Assembly: GCF_002155965.1 (NCBI RefSeq)
Contig: NZ_MUMH01000110.1
Location: 1-42,595, forward strand
From: Allokutzneria sp. NRRL B-24872
GTDB taxonomy: Bacteria; Actinomycetota; Actinomycetes; Mycobacteriales; Pseudonocardiaceae
Length of the DNA stretch: 42,595 nucleotides
Direction of reading: 5' to 3'
Positions 16,042-24,987 of the stretch are shown here, in pieces. Each line of letters opens with the position of its first letter. Within the stretch, counting starts at the first letter, position 1. The position numbers and the translations under genes were made by a program. Under the pieces are notes generated by a model, which was not told the DNA's origin, did not search any database, and saw nothing but the letters and a program-made list of their open reading frames with translations.

Positions 16042-16979
16042 GCCGCCCGCCGCGCTCGTGGGCGGTTGCTGCTCGTGGCGGCTACAACCTGCGTGGCTCG
16101 GTACGGCTCGGCAGCGCTGGCTGCCGAGGCGTGTTCGATGTCGTGCGCGGACTGAAAGACGAGCACGTCGTAGTGCGCGGTGAGCGCTCGCGGTACACCG
16201 CGCGCGGCGGCGCGGCGTTCGCCGAAGGAGACACGCGGGACGAGACGACCGCCGCGCAGCTCCGCAGTGAGCGCGATGCACCGCTCCACCAGAACCAAGC
16301 CCGCGGCCTGGCCGGCGGCGGCGACCGGCGAGGTGAGGTCGGCGAGTGAACCGTCCGCGTGTCGGCGGGGCCGCATGACGACGGCGAGATGCCCGCCGGT
16401 GCGCAGCAGTGGGGCGGAGTAGGCGAGGGTCGCCGCGAGGTTGCTGAGGCTGACCTCGATCGCCCCGGCGCGTCCACTTCCCGATCCCGCAACGCGATCT
16501 CGGCACCGTTTGGGTGCGGTGCGCAGGGAGGTGAGGACGAGTCCGACTCGGCCGATTGCACCGGCGGCGCGAACGGTCGCGAGCACGGCAGGCTCGGCCT
16601 CGACAACCGATCCGTCGGCTGGGTGGCCTGCGATCTTCGTGGCGTTGAGGGACGCGCGGGCGAGCGTCCACAGCCTCCGGCAGGTGGTCAGCCCAAATGC
16701 TTGACGGCCGGAGCGAACGGCCTCCACCACGACTGTGCCGGCTCCGCAGTCGGGGTCCAGGACGAGGTCGCCGAGGCGCGTGTAGGTCGTGATCGCGTGG
16801 GCAGCGACAGCGGGTGGGATGCGGTCGTCGTCGCGGTCGCTGCCGGCAACAAAGCCTCCGCGCCGCAGCTGCGCACTCGGGCTGAGCTGACCGGTCGCCC
16901 ACACTGAGAGCGGCGTCGTCAGATGCTCCTCGACTGCCCGCAGGGTGCGCGGACGGCGTGCGGTGTGGCGTTCAGTCAT
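16038..16979 (-). CDS. SAM-dependent methyltransferase-like protein (DNA/TRM11-type, catalytic motif altered)
   Basis: A 313-residue Rossmann-type protein. Motif I is present (DLVLDPDCGAGTVVVEA, about residues 71-87), in the style of N4/N6-amino DNA methylases and TRM11-like enzymes where the product of motif I is DPxCGxGT. The segment where [DNS]PP[YFW] should stand reads LVLTSLRTAP (about 147-156), so the usual catalytic motif is missing. It may bind SAM or DNA without methylating, or use another chemistry. The start ATG 16979 has GGAGACC upstream and overlaps the previous gene by eight bases. It forms one operon with the gene upstream and the 55-residue and DpdA-like genes downstream. Confidence 0.6.
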   Translation of the reverse strand: MTERHTARRPRTLRAVEEHLTTPLSVWATGQLSPSAQLRRGGFVAGSDRDDDRIPPAVAAHAITTYTRLGDLVLDPDCGAGTVVVEAVRSGRQAFGLTTCRRLWTLARASLNATKIAGHPADGSVVEAEPAVLATVRAAGAIGRVGLVLTSLRTAPKRCRDRVAGSGSGRAGAIEVSLSNLAATLAYSAPLLRTGGHLAVVMRPRRHADGSLADLTSPVAAAGQAAGLVLVERCIALTAELRGGRLVPRVSFGERRAAARGVPRALTAHYDVLVFQSAHDIEHASAASAAEPYRATQVVAATSSNRPRARRAA

Positions 16980-17913
16980 CGGAGGTCTCCCGGGCGCAAG
17001 CGGTGGTGCCCGGCGCCGGTCGGCGGGTGAACAGCAGGAGGTCGTCGTGCACGACGACGGAACGACCGAGCGCCGACGAGCACTCGGAGGAGGCTGCGAT
17101 GGACGCGAGCGCGACGCTGCGGGCAGGTACGCGCAGCAGTGCGATGCGATCGAGGAAGCGCAGTCCGGCGCGACGTGCGGCGGGCACGAGCGTTGCGGAG
17201 GAATCGGAAAGCGATCCCCGCGAATAATCACCGTGTGTGATGACCGCGAGGACGCCAGAGCGGGTGAGAAGCCGTACCCAGTGCGCCGGTCGGAGCGCGT
17301 CAGTTGCTGTCGGCTCGACCGTGATGATGATCAGGTCGTAGCGGTCCGGACTGCGTCCCGTCGCGGCCCCCGCGCTAGCTCCAAGTCCGGTCGATGGCGC
17401 GGCGTCTGAGTGGTCCGGACTCGGACTCGCCGAGCGCGGGGTGAGTCCGAGTCCGGACAGCGCCCCGCTCGACTCTTCCGTGCGATGGTCTGTCGGCGTG
17501 CCTTCAGCCCAGAGTCGGACATGCCGGCAGAGTCGGAGAACAGTCCGCGCTGTGCTGTGCAGGTCCTCGTATCGATGGCCGCGTCGGTGGCTGACGGCAG
17601 TCACCGACGAGTCGGGCGAAGCGCTTCCTGCGCCGAGCGCGACGAGCAGAACGTGCTGACAGGGCTGGCTGTAGCACGACACGATCTTCGACACGGCGGT
17701 CGTCAACCACGCCGAGGGATGCTGCGGCGCTTCCTGCTCACCCGCTTGGGCGCACAGCCACACGGTGGACAGCGGCCCGTGCGACTGGCGCCGGCCGCCC
17801 GTTCGACGAGTCCCTGTTCGCTCACTGTCCGACGCCACTCGCGGGAGAGCGGCGCGCCGCACTCCGCGCTCGCGAGTGACTTCACTTCGGAAGCCTTGAT
17901 CAGAAGTTGCCAT
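16972..17913 (-). CDS. Second methyltransferase-like protein of the modification arm
   Basis: A 313-residue protein, first gene of the minus-strand arm. It has a hydrophobic strand with a glycine-rich turn (HVLLVALGAG, about residues 87-96) and later RYDLIIITVEP (about 191-201), placed like motifs I and IV of amino methyltransferases but not matching them fully, followed by LTRSGVLAVITHGD. This suggests a degenerate Rossmann methyltransferase paired with its neighbour. The low-complexity central part (GLTPRSASPSPDHSD) is encoded by a perfect 16-bp inverted repeat. Overlap with the next gene (ATGA type) supports co-translation. Function is uncertain. Confidence 0.5.
   Translation of the reverse strand: MATSDQGFRSEVTRERGVRRAALPRVASDSERTGTRRTGGRRQSHGPLSTVWLCAQAGEQEAPQHPSAWLTTAVSKIVSCYSQPCQHVLLVALGAGSASPDSSVTAVSHRRGHRYEDLHSTARTVLRLCRHVRLWAEGTPTDHRTEESSGALSGLGLTPRSASPSPDHSDAAPSTGLGASAGAATGRSPDRYDLIIITVEPTATDALRPAHWVRLLTRSGVLAVITHGDYSRGSLSDSSATLVPAARRAGLRFLDRIALLRVPARSVALASIAASSECSSALGRSVVVHDDLLLFTRRPAPGTTACARETSDD
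17413..17458. repeat. Perfect 16-bp inverted repeat, 14-base loop
   Basis: GTCCGGACTCGGACTC (17413-17428) and GAGTCCGAGTCCGGAC (17443-17458). The arms themselves contain repeated GGACTC units. The structure lies inside the second methyltransferase-like gene, in a low-complexity linker, and would form a very stable hairpin in DNA or RNA. Its role is unknown; an oriT-like cruciform, attenuator or inserted repeat are possibilities. Confidence 0.6.
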
Positions 17914-18440
17914 CGAAGTTCTCCTCCGTCGCGGCTGAACGTTGCATCCCTAAACTCCGATTTTCGAGCTGGTTTTGGACGCCCCGCCGAAAAAAATGTG
18001 GTGGCGTTGGCCAAGAGCGCATGCTGCGGCGTGGCAGGAGCCGACCTGTGGTGACTTCAGACGGCGTTGTCTCGTCGGCGTTACGCGTGCCCACTGGCCC
18101 CTGTCGTGTGCGCCCTGGAAGTGAACTCCAAGATTTTTGCAGTCACTCACGTGACCTTCATCCGCTCAGAGTGCTGCGCTGGCAACGTGAGTGCTAGAGA
18201 CGCATCCAGTAGTGGCGCATCTGTGCAGCTCAGCTGCTACTAGTGGTACGCCCCCGGGTGTGGCGCCCCGCTCGTCGAGACGATCTTGAAATGTATCAAG
18301 AATGAGAGAAAATAGTAGCCAGCTAGTAGCTTCTAGGGGTCCATATAGTTGGCCGCTAGTAGCTACGTGGTATTTCCGTGGTACGGGTTGTGGCGTCCTG
18401 ATGTCGATGGTTTTCGCATCGACTTCGCTGGAGCTATGAC
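17914..18440. promoter_or_regulatory. Divergent intergenic region with TAGTAGC repeats
   Basis: A 527-base region between the modification arm (minus) and the secretion operon (plus). No gene is supported. TAGTAGC occurs at 18313-18319, 18324-18330 and 18357-18363, with an inverted copy GCTACTA at 18236-18242 and a related CAGTAGTGG near 18207. The repeats are 50-200 bases before the first secretion gene. They could be operators of a switch controlling conjugation, or part of an origin of transfer. Confidence 0.5.
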
Positions 18441-19403
18441 ATGGAAGTCCGATCTGGTTTTCCTCGTGCTGGTACTACGGCTACTCCGAACGCGTTGGAT
18501 ATCGCACGGGATACGTTCGCCTGGCTGGTGACGGGGCCGCATCCGGTATCGCTGAATGGAAGACTCTTCCCGGGGTTGCCTCCTCGGCGCATTCCAGTTG
18601 ATGAGGTTCGTGATCGATTGCTGAGCCGCGGATGTCCGCAGGCGACGCGGGATGCGGTGTGGGCGCATCTGGTGGCGCGCTCGCGCATGGAGGGCGCGAC
18701 GTGGACGGTCGTCGCGGTCGGGGTGGCAGCGCCCGCGCTGGTGTCGGCCGCGGCCCGCTTGTCCCACCGGTTCGCCGGCGACGCGGCCGATGTGCACGCC
18801 GAAGTCGTGCGCGGCTTCCTTGATGCGCTCGCGACCATCGACCTCCGGCGGCCTCGGATCATGAGCCGGTTGAGATGGGCGGCGTACCGGTCCGGCTACG
18901 CCGCGCTCGCCGATGCGCTGGCGAGTCCGACTCCGGTCGCTCCGGGCTTTCGCTCGACTCCGCCGCACGCCCCGTGGGGGCATCCGGATCTGGTTCTTGC
19001 CCGTGCCGTCGCGGATGACGTCCTTACCCGCGAGGAGGCAGCGCTGATCGGTGCGACCCGGCTGGAGGACGTGCCCGTCGCCGACTGGGCCGCGCAACAC
19101 GAGCTCGGTGAGTGGGCGGTCTACAAGATGCGCCGGCGAGCCGAGGTGAGGCTTGTCGCCTACCTGCGCGACGTCGCCGTGGAGTCCGATCCCACCGACC
19201 CCTTGCTCGACCAGGTCGCCGCTGCGGTAGCGCTTGCCCGCCCGCGCACGTCACCCAGAAAGTCACCTTCCGTGACGGTTCTCCGAGCGGGAGCGGCGAA
19301 GAAAAAGGGCGAAGACGTGTCCAAAACGGGCGCGATTTCCGGAGTTCAGGAGTGCGGGACACACCCGCGTTCATCTGGTCCTTCGGAGGGGTCCTCATGC
19401 TGA
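18441..19403 (+). CDS. Sigma-region-4-like/HTH protein, first gene of the secretion operon
   Basis: A 320-residue protein of no certain family. The middle is helical (ATRDAVWAHLVARSRMEG, ADVHAEVVRGFLDALATID). Around residues 185-250 there is a segment like RNA-polymerase sigma region 4 (LTREEAALIGATRLEDVPVADWAAQHELGEWAVYKMRRRAEVRLVAYL), with the acidic HTH entry and basic recognition helix. It could be a transcription factor for the transfer genes. The ATG has GGAG at seven bases. The last six bases overlap the pilin gene start. Confidence 0.5.
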   Translation: MEVRSGFPRAGTTATPNALDIARDTFAWLVTGPHPVSLNGRLFPGLPPRRIPVDEVRDRLLSRGCPQATRDAVWAHLVARSRMEGATWTVVAVGVAAPALVSAAARLSHRFAGDAADVHAEVVRGFLDALATIDLRRPRIMSRLRWAAYRSGYAALADALASPTPVAPGFRSTPPHAPWGHPDLVLARAVADDVLTREEAALIGATRLEDVPVADWAAQHELGEWAVYKMRRRAEVRLVAYLRDVAVESDPTDPLLDQVAAAVALARPRTSPRKSPSVTVLRAGAAKKKGEDVSKTGAISGVQECGTHPRSSGPSEGSSC

Positions 19404-19882
19404 CGATCCGTCGATCCTCCACAGCAACGCGCAACCGGCATCGCGCCGTGCCGAACACGCGGTCATCGAGCTGGCGCCGTCGATCCGTTGCCGGCGACTT
19501 TTCCATTGATCCGATGAATGCTGCCCGAGAGCGGTTCCTCGCCCCGTCGAGGTATCGGCTGAACGCGCTGTTGATCGTCGGGCTTGCGGCGGGTGTGCTG
19601 CTGGTGTCGGAACCGGTCGCTCACGCCGGCACGACGGTCCTGGCACTGGCGGCGTCGGTGAGCGATGTCCTGAACAACTTGCGCAACTGGCTCATGGGTC
19701 TTCTCGCTGGCCTTGCGACGGTGTTCCTGACGATCGGTGGCGTCCGGTACGTGATGGGCGGTGGCGATCCCGGCGAGGTCGAGAAGGCCAAGACCGCGTT
19801 CAAGAGCGCCGGGTGGGGTTACGGCCTGGCGACGCTCGCGCCGCTGATCGTGGAAATCCTCAAAGGGATCGTGGGGGCCTGA
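19397..19882 (+). CDS. TrbC/VirB2-like pilin subunit
   Basis: A 161-residue protein with a basic N-terminal leader, a hydrophobic signal (LNALLIVGLAAGVLLVSEPVAHAG, with an AHA-type cleavage site) and two transmembrane helices (LMGLLAGLATVFLTIGGVRYVMGG and WGYGLATLAPLIVEILKGI) separated by a charged loop (DPGEVEKAKTAFKSA). This is the standard TrbC/VirB2 pilin topology. GGAGGGG lies upstream of the ATG. It is small, precedes a polytopic TrbL-like gene by one base, and overlaps the upstream gene. It would form the extracellular or envelope-spanning conduit of the type IV system. Confidence 0.75.
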   Translation: MLTIRRSSTATRNRHRAVPNTRSSSWRRRSVAGDFSIDPMNAARERFLAPSRYRLNALLIVGLAAGVLLVSEPVAHAGTTVLALAASVSDVLNNLRNWLMGLLAGLATVFLTIGGVRYVMGGGDPGEVEKAKTAFKSAGWGYGLATLAPLIVEILKGIVGA

Positions 19883-19883
19883 C

Positions 19884-21815
19884 ATGGCCACGCCGATCCC
19901 ACTCCACCAGTCCGCGGGCCCGGTCGCGGGAACTGCCTGTCGAGCAATGGTGTCGCCAGGCGTCACCGTCGGTGCCTGGCCATCACGTGGATGGCGCTGG
20001 CGCGCGTGCGCGCTGGCGCTGAGCATCCTGGTGCTGCTGGTAGGGCTTGTTGTCGGCGCGACCGCGCAGCCGAGCACGCCGCGGCCCGATCCGTGTTCCG
20101 GGCCTGAACCCCGACCCGTGCCATGCGCTCCCGCCCCGAGCCGACCAACCCCACCGACACCCACGACGCCAGCACGGCCGACGACGACACCACGGACGCC
20201 ATGCACCGGTGAGGACTGCATCCCGCAGCCCAAGCCGACGACGCCGCCAGCGCGGCCAACCCAACCAGGAACCGGGAACTCCAGCGGATCGGCGTGCGGC
20301 ATCACCGATATCGGCGCGTGCATCACCGAGGCGGTCAACGACTTCTTCCGCGGCATCGTCGACGCAGCACTCACTCCGATCCTGGAGGCCATCGGCCACA
20401 CCACGCTCTCCACACCGACGATCGACAACATCGCCGGCATCGGGGACCTGTGGAACACCTCGTGGGAGATCGTGGTCGCCGCCTACGGGGTCCTCATCCT
20501 CGTCGGCGGCATCGTCGTGATGAGCCACGAAAGCCTCCAGGCCCGCTACTCGATCAAGGAGATCGGGCCGCGTATCCCCGCCGCGTTCATCGCCTCGGCG
20601 CTGTCGCTGTTCTTCGTCGACAAGTTCATTCGCGTGGCCAACGGCGTGACCCTGGGGTTGCTCGGCAGCGGTGTGAACGCGCCATCGCTGGGCAGCACCC
20701 TCAAGACCGCGATCGGGGGTGTGCTCTCCGGCGGACTCTTCATCATTCTCGTCGGCCTCGTCCTGGTCGTCGTCTCGCTGGCACTGCTGATCGTCTACGC
20801 GTTCCGGGTCGTCACCACGTTGGTCCTGATCGTCGCCGCCCCGCTGTTCCTGATGGGCCATGCGCTTCCGCAGACCGATCCGCTGGCCCGGTGGTGGTGG
20901 AAGGCGATCACCGCGACGCTGGCGATTCAGGTCGTCCAAGCGCTGGTGTTGATGACAGCGGTGAGGACGTTCCTCGGCAGCGGCGCGCACTGGTTCAACG
21001 GCACGACCAGCGCGCTGGGATTGCTGGTGTCATCGATCGCGCTGTTCGTGATCCTGTTCAAGGTTCCCTTCTGGCTACTGCGCGCGGTCCGGGTGAGCTC
21101 TGGACGTTCTCTGGTCGCTGGCCTGGCCCGCGCTTTCGTCGCCGCGAAGGCATTCGGCATGGTCGCGGGACGCGCTGGCGCGCTCAGCACGGCGGGTTCC
21201 TCTCGGGGCGCCCGCGCAGCGACCAGCCGGCACGGCGGCCGTCCCTCTGGCGGTGGAGAGCCTGCAGACCCGCCGTGGCCTGCTGTGCCGCGCTTCGCGC
21301 CGTCCCCGGAGGTGCTTGCGCAGCGACTCAAGACTGCTCATGACGCCGACCGCGTTCGCGCGGCGCGACGGTCGCGGTTGCCGTCGCAGGAACCGCGATT
21401 CCTCCAGCCGCAACCGCAAGCGAGCACGCATGACCCGGCGTCCACACTGGCAACCCCGGGGCGGGTTGTACCGGACTTCAGTTCCCCACCGAGTCCCGCC
21501 ACACCCACGCGGGCACAACGCCCGGGCTCGCTTCCACGCTTTCAGCCCCCCGCAAGCGCTGGGCGAGGCGCTGACGCGGCGCCCTCGATGCGGTCGGTCC
21601 GTGTCGCGTCGGTACCGGCGCTCATGCAGTTCCGCCCCGCCACAGCACCGACGCCGCCCTCGGCATCGCCACCGGCGACGTCCGCGCCCACCGCGCCGAC
21701 GTTCCGTCCATCTCATCCCGAGCCCCGCTTGGGCGATGCCTACCGGCGCACCCAGTCCGTTCCGCCGCCGGTGTTTCGCGCACAGGAAGCCGATTCAGGA
21801 GGTGAAGGGACATGA
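19884..21815 (+). CDS. TrbL/VirB6-like polytopic conjugation membrane protein
   Basis: A 643-residue protein. It has an N-terminal signal/membrane segment (ACALALSILVLLVGLVVGATA) and a Pro/Thr-rich spacer with cysteines (PCTGEDC). Six or so transmembrane helices lie between about residues 140 and 420 (WEIVVAAYGVLILVGGIVVM, IPAAFIASALSLFFVDKF, GLFIILVGLVLVVVSLALLIVYAF, TLVLIVAAPLFLMGHALP, LAIQVVQALVLMTAV, LLVSSIALFVILFKVPFWLL). A 220-residue proline-rich, basic C-terminal tail follows. The helical core, with the conserved APLFLMGHALPQT segment and W-rich WWWKAI, fits Gram-positive VirB6/TrbL channel proteins. It overlaps the PrgI-like gene by four bases. Confidence 0.75.
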   Translation: MATPIPLHQSAGPVAGTACRAMVSPGVTVGAWPSRGWRWRACALALSILVLLVGLVVGATAQPSTPRPDPCSGPEPRPVPCAPAPSRPTPPTPTTPARPTTTPRTPCTGEDCIPQPKPTTPPARPTQPGTGNSSGSACGITDIGACITEAVNDFFRGIVDAALTPILEAIGHTTLSTPTIDNIAGIGDLWNTSWEIVVAAYGVLILVGGIVVMSHESLQARYSIKEIGPRIPAAFIASALSLFFVDKFIRVANGVTLGLLGSGVNAPSLGSTLKTAIGGVLSGGLFIILVGLVLVVVSLALLIVYAFRVVTTLVLIVAAPLFLMGHALPQTDPLARWWWKAITATLAIQVVQALVLMTAVRTFLGSGAHWFNGTTSALGLLVSSIALFVILFKVPFWLLRAVRVSSGRSLVAGLARAFVAAKAFGMVAGRAGALSTAGSSRGARAATSRHGGRPSGGGEPADPPWPAVPRFAPSPEVLAQRLKTAHDADRVRAARRSRLPSQEPRFLQPQPQASTHDPASTLATPGRVVPDFSSPPSPATPTRAQRPGSLPRFQPPASAGRGADAAPSMRSVRVASVPALMQFRPATAPTPPSASPPATSAPTAPTFRPSHPEPRLGDAYRRTQSVPPPVFRAQEADSGGEGT

Positions 21816-23023
21816 GCCAATCCGTTCGGATTCCGGCGGATGTCGACCGTGAAGACCGCGTGATCGGTCCGCTCACCGCCCGCCAATTGCTGATCTTGGC
21901 TGTCACCGCTGTGGTGCTGTACGGGGCGTACAACCTCACCGGCACCGTCGTCCCTCTGCCGGTGTTCCTCGTCATCGCTGTTCCGATCGGGGTGACCGCC
22001 GCGGTCCTCGCGCTCGGTCAGCGCGACGGTGTCAGCCTGGATCGGCTCGCCCTTGCGGCACTGCGCCAGCGCATGAGTCCCCAGCACCGCGTCGCCGCAC
22101 CGGAGGGCATCCGGCCCGTGCCCGAGTGGCTGGGCAGCCGGGTCGCCAGAACCAGCGGCACGGGCCGCTCCACAAGGAAGGGCAGCGCGGGCGCTGCCGC
22201 GTCGGTGGTCTCACCGGCCGCTCTACGTCTGCCCGCCGAAGCGGTCACCGACACCGGTGTGATCGACCTCGGCAAGGACGGTGTCGCCGTGGTCGCGGTC
22301 TGCTCGACGATCAACTTCAGTCTGCGCACTCCGGCCGAGCAGGAGTCGCTCGTCGCCACCTTCGGCCGGTATCTGCACTCGTTGACCGCGCCGGTGCAGG
22401 TGCTGGTGCGCGCGGAGCGGCTGGACCTCTCCGGTCAGATTGCCGAGCTGCGCGAGCAGGCTGGCGGTCTGCCGCACCCGGCGCTGGAGCGGGCGGCGCG
22501 CGAGCACGCCGAGTACCTGGACCAGCTCGGCCGCGCCACCGACTTGCTGCGCCGCCAGGTCCTGCTGATCCTGCGCGAACCGATGCTCACCACGGGGCCG
22601 ACCGACGGGCTCGGCGGTGCCTCGCCGCTGGCGGCGTTGACGGCGAAACGCCGGACCGCCAAGCAGGCTGCCTCGGTCGACGACGCCACCCGCAGGGCTG
22701 CCGAAGCCCGGCTGGCCCGCCGGCTCGGCGAGGCCGTGGAACTGCTGTCGCCGTCGGGAATTGTGGTCACCCCGCTGGACGCCGGGCAGGCCACCGCGGT
22801 GCTCGCCGCGGCGTGCAACCCCGACATCGTGATCCCGCCGAACTCCGGTCTCGCCGCCTCGAACGAGGTGATCACCACCGCCCCGGAAGAAGGCTGGGAC
22901 GCAAGCGCGTTCGGCCGCGCCGCGTTCCCCGCCGACGACGAGTTCGGCGAGGCCGAGGACGCCTGGGATGACGACGCCGAGGACCCCGATGACTACGCCG
23001 ATGCTGCTGGGAGGTACCGCTGA
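21812..23023 (+). CDS. PrgI-family/VirB3-like protein with cytosolic extension
   Basis: A 403-residue protein. The N-terminus (SVRIPADVDREDRVIGPLTARQLLILAVTAVVLYGAYN, then VFLVIAVPIGVTAAVLALG) is the two-helix PrgI/VirB3 signature of Gram-positive type IV systems. The long remainder has an SCO6880-like soluble part (GVIDLGKDGVAVVAVCSTINFSLRTPAEQESLVATFGRYLHSL, LVRAERLDL) followed by a helical region and an acidic tail (DDEFGEAEDAWDDDAEDPDD). In these systems it couples the membrane complex to the VirB4 ATPase encoded next, whose start overlaps its stop by one base. Confidence 0.75.
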   Translation: MSQSVRIPADVDREDRVIGPLTARQLLILAVTAVVLYGAYNLTGTVVPLPVFLVIAVPIGVTAAVLALGQRDGVSLDRLALAALRQRMSPQHRVAAPEGIRPVPEWLGSRVARTSGTGRSTRKGSAGAAASVVSPAALRLPAEAVTDTGVIDLGKDGVAVVAVCSTINFSLRTPAEQESLVATFGRYLHSLTAPVQVLVRAERLDLSGQIAELREQAGGLPHPALERAAREHAEYLDQLGRATDLLRRQVLLILREPMLTTGPTDGLGGASPLAALTAKRRTAKQAASVDDATRRAAEARLARRLGEAVELLSPSGIVVTPLDAGQATAVLAAACNPDIVIPPNSGLAASNEVITTAPEEGWDASAFGRAAFPADDEFGEAEDAWDDDAEDPDDYADAAGRYR

Positions 23024-24930
23024 TGAACGGCAAAACCACGCGCTGCGGCCAGAAGGCGCAGGCCCCGCAATCCCCACCCACCAGCGCGAGCGCGTTCACC
23101 CCGGATGCCATTTCCGTCCGCCCCCGCGCGCTGGAAGTTGGCGGCGAATGGGTCGCGTCCTTCGCCGTCGTCGGCTACCCCCGCGAAGTCCACCCAGGTT
23201 GGCTTCAGCCGCTGCTGACCTATCCCGGCAGGGTCGACGTCTCGCTGCACATCGAGCCGATCGACCCGGTCACCGCGGCCAACAGGCTGAAGAAACAGCT
23301 ATCGAAACTGGAGTCCGGCCGCCGGCACACCAGCGAGAAAGGACGGCTGATCGACCCGCACGTCGAAGCCGCCACCGAGGACGCCTACGACCTGTCCGCA
23401 CGGGTCGCTCGTGGCGAAGGCAAGTTGTATCGGATGGGCCTGTACCTGACGGTGCACGCATCAACCGAAGATGGCCTCGGCGACGAGGTCGCGGCCATCC
23501 GGGCGCTGGCGGCGTCGCTGCTGCTGGACTGCAAGCCGACCACGTACCGCAGCCTGCAGGGCTGGATCACCAGCCTGCCCATGGGGCTCGACCTGGTCGG
23601 CATGAGGAGGACATTCGACACCAGCGCGTTGAGCGCGTCGTTCCCGTTCACCTCACCGGACTTGCCGCCACCGGACCCGACTTCGGTTGGTGCCCCGAGC
23701 GGCGTGCTCTACGGATTCAACGTCGGAAGCCAGGGCCTCGTGCACCATGATCGGTTCGCGCTGGACAACCACAACTCGGTGATTCTCGGACGTTCCGGCT
23801 CGGGGAAGAGCTATTTGGTGAAGTTGGAGCTGCTGCGGTCGTTGTACCGAGGGATCGAGATCCACGTCATCGACCCCGAGGACGAGTACGCGCGGCTCGC
23901 CGCCGCGGTCGGTGGTACCTACGTGCATCTCGGCGCCGAGCGGGTCCGCTTCAACCCCCTCGACTTGCCGATCTACACCCGTCCGGACGGGCGCCGCACC
24001 GCACCGCGCGACGCGCTGATCCGTCGGTCGCTTTTCCTGCACACCGTGATCTCGGTGCTGCTGGGAAGTGAACTCGAAGCGGCCGAACGCGCGGCACTGG
24101 ACCGGGCGATCGCCGCGACCTACCAGCGCGCCGGCATCACCTCCGATCCCCGGACTTGGACCCGCCCAGCACCGCTGTTGGCCGACCTCGCCGAGGTACT
24201 CGCAGGCAGCGTTGAGCCCGCCGGGATCGAACTCGCGGCCCGTCTGCACCCCTACGTCGCCGGCGCGTTCTCCGGCCTGTTTTCCGGCCCGACCTCGACC
24301 CGCCCGGAAGGGCACCTGGTGGTGTTCTCGCTGCGGGATCTCGCCGACGAGATCAAGCCGATCGGCACGCTGTTGAACCTCGACGCGGTCTGGCGGCAGG
24401 TCTCCAACCCGGCCATCCGCAAGCGCCGATTGGTCGTGGTCGATGAGGCGTGGCTGTTGATGAAGGAACCTGCGGGCGCGGAGTTCCTGTTCCGGATGGC
24501 CAAGGCGAGCCGGAAGCACTGGGCGGGACTCACGGTCGCCACCCAGGACACCGCAGACGTCCTCGGCTCGGACCTCGGCCAGGCCGTCGTGGCCAACGCA
24601 GCCACCCAGGTGCTGCTCAGACAAGCCTCCCAAGCGATCGACGAGATCACCCGCACCTTCGACTTGTCCCTGGGGGAGAGGCAGTTCCTGCTCTCCGCCG
24701 ACCGTGGTCAGGGGCTGTTGTCGACCGGGCGGCAGCGGGTGGCGTTCCAGTCCATCGCCTCCCCGGTCGAGCACGAGCTGGTGACATCCAACCCCGCAGA
24801 AATCGCCGGCTACGCCGGCACCGCGCAAGGCACCACGACCTCCTACGTCGAACTCGGCGCGGATGACACCGCAATCGCAGACTCACTCGACGACGGTGAC
24901 ACCTCGCAAATCGAACTCGACGCTGCCTGA
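23023..24930 (+). CDS. VirB4/TraC-like conjugation ATPase
   Basis: A 635-residue ATPase energising assembly of the secretion channel. It has an N-terminal VirB4 domain (WVASFAVVGYPREVHPGWLQPLL, SLHIEPIDPVTAANRLKKQL), then Walker A GRSGSGKS at residues 256-263 followed by YLVKLELLRSLYRGIEIHVIDPEDEYARL, and Walker B VVVDEAWLLM near 471-480. The motif AKASRKHWAGLTVATQDTADVL is typical of VirB4. Length is slightly short of Gram-negative VirB4 but normal for actinobacteria. It overlaps the PrgI-like gene, in the usual order for Gram-positive type IV secretion loci. Confidence 0.9.
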   Translation: MNGKTTRCGQKAQAPQSPPTSASAFTPDAISVRPRALEVGGEWVASFAVVGYPREVHPGWLQPLLTYPGRVDVSLHIEPIDPVTAANRLKKQLSKLESGRRHTSEKGRLIDPHVEAATEDAYDLSARVARGEGKLYRMGLYLTVHASTEDGLGDEVAAIRALAASLLLDCKPTTYRSLQGWITSLPMGLDLVGMRRTFDTSALSASFPFTSPDLPPPDPTSVGAPSGVLYGFNVGSQGLVHHDRFALDNHNSVILGRSGSGKSYLVKLELLRSLYRGIEIHVIDPEDEYARLAAAVGGTYVHLGAERVRFNPLDLPIYTRPDGRRTAPRDALIRRSLFLHTVISVLLGSELEAAERAALDRAIAATYQRAGITSDPRTWTRPAPLLADLAEVLAGSVEPAGIELAARLHPYVAGAFSGLFSGPTSTRPEGHLVVFSLRDLADEIKPIGTLLNLDAVWRQVSNPAIRKRRLVVVDEAWLLMKEPAGAEFLFRMAKASRKHWAGLTVATQDTADVLGSDLGQAVVANAATQVLLRQASQAIDEITRTFDLSLGERQFLLSADRGQGLLSTGRQRVAFQSIASPVEHELVTSNPAEIAGYAGTAQGTTTSYVELGADDTAIADSLDDGDTSQIELDAA

Positions 24931-24987
24931 GCGACCCCAATCGCAAGCGTTCATCCGTTCATTTCGAATCGCAACAAGGGGATACCC

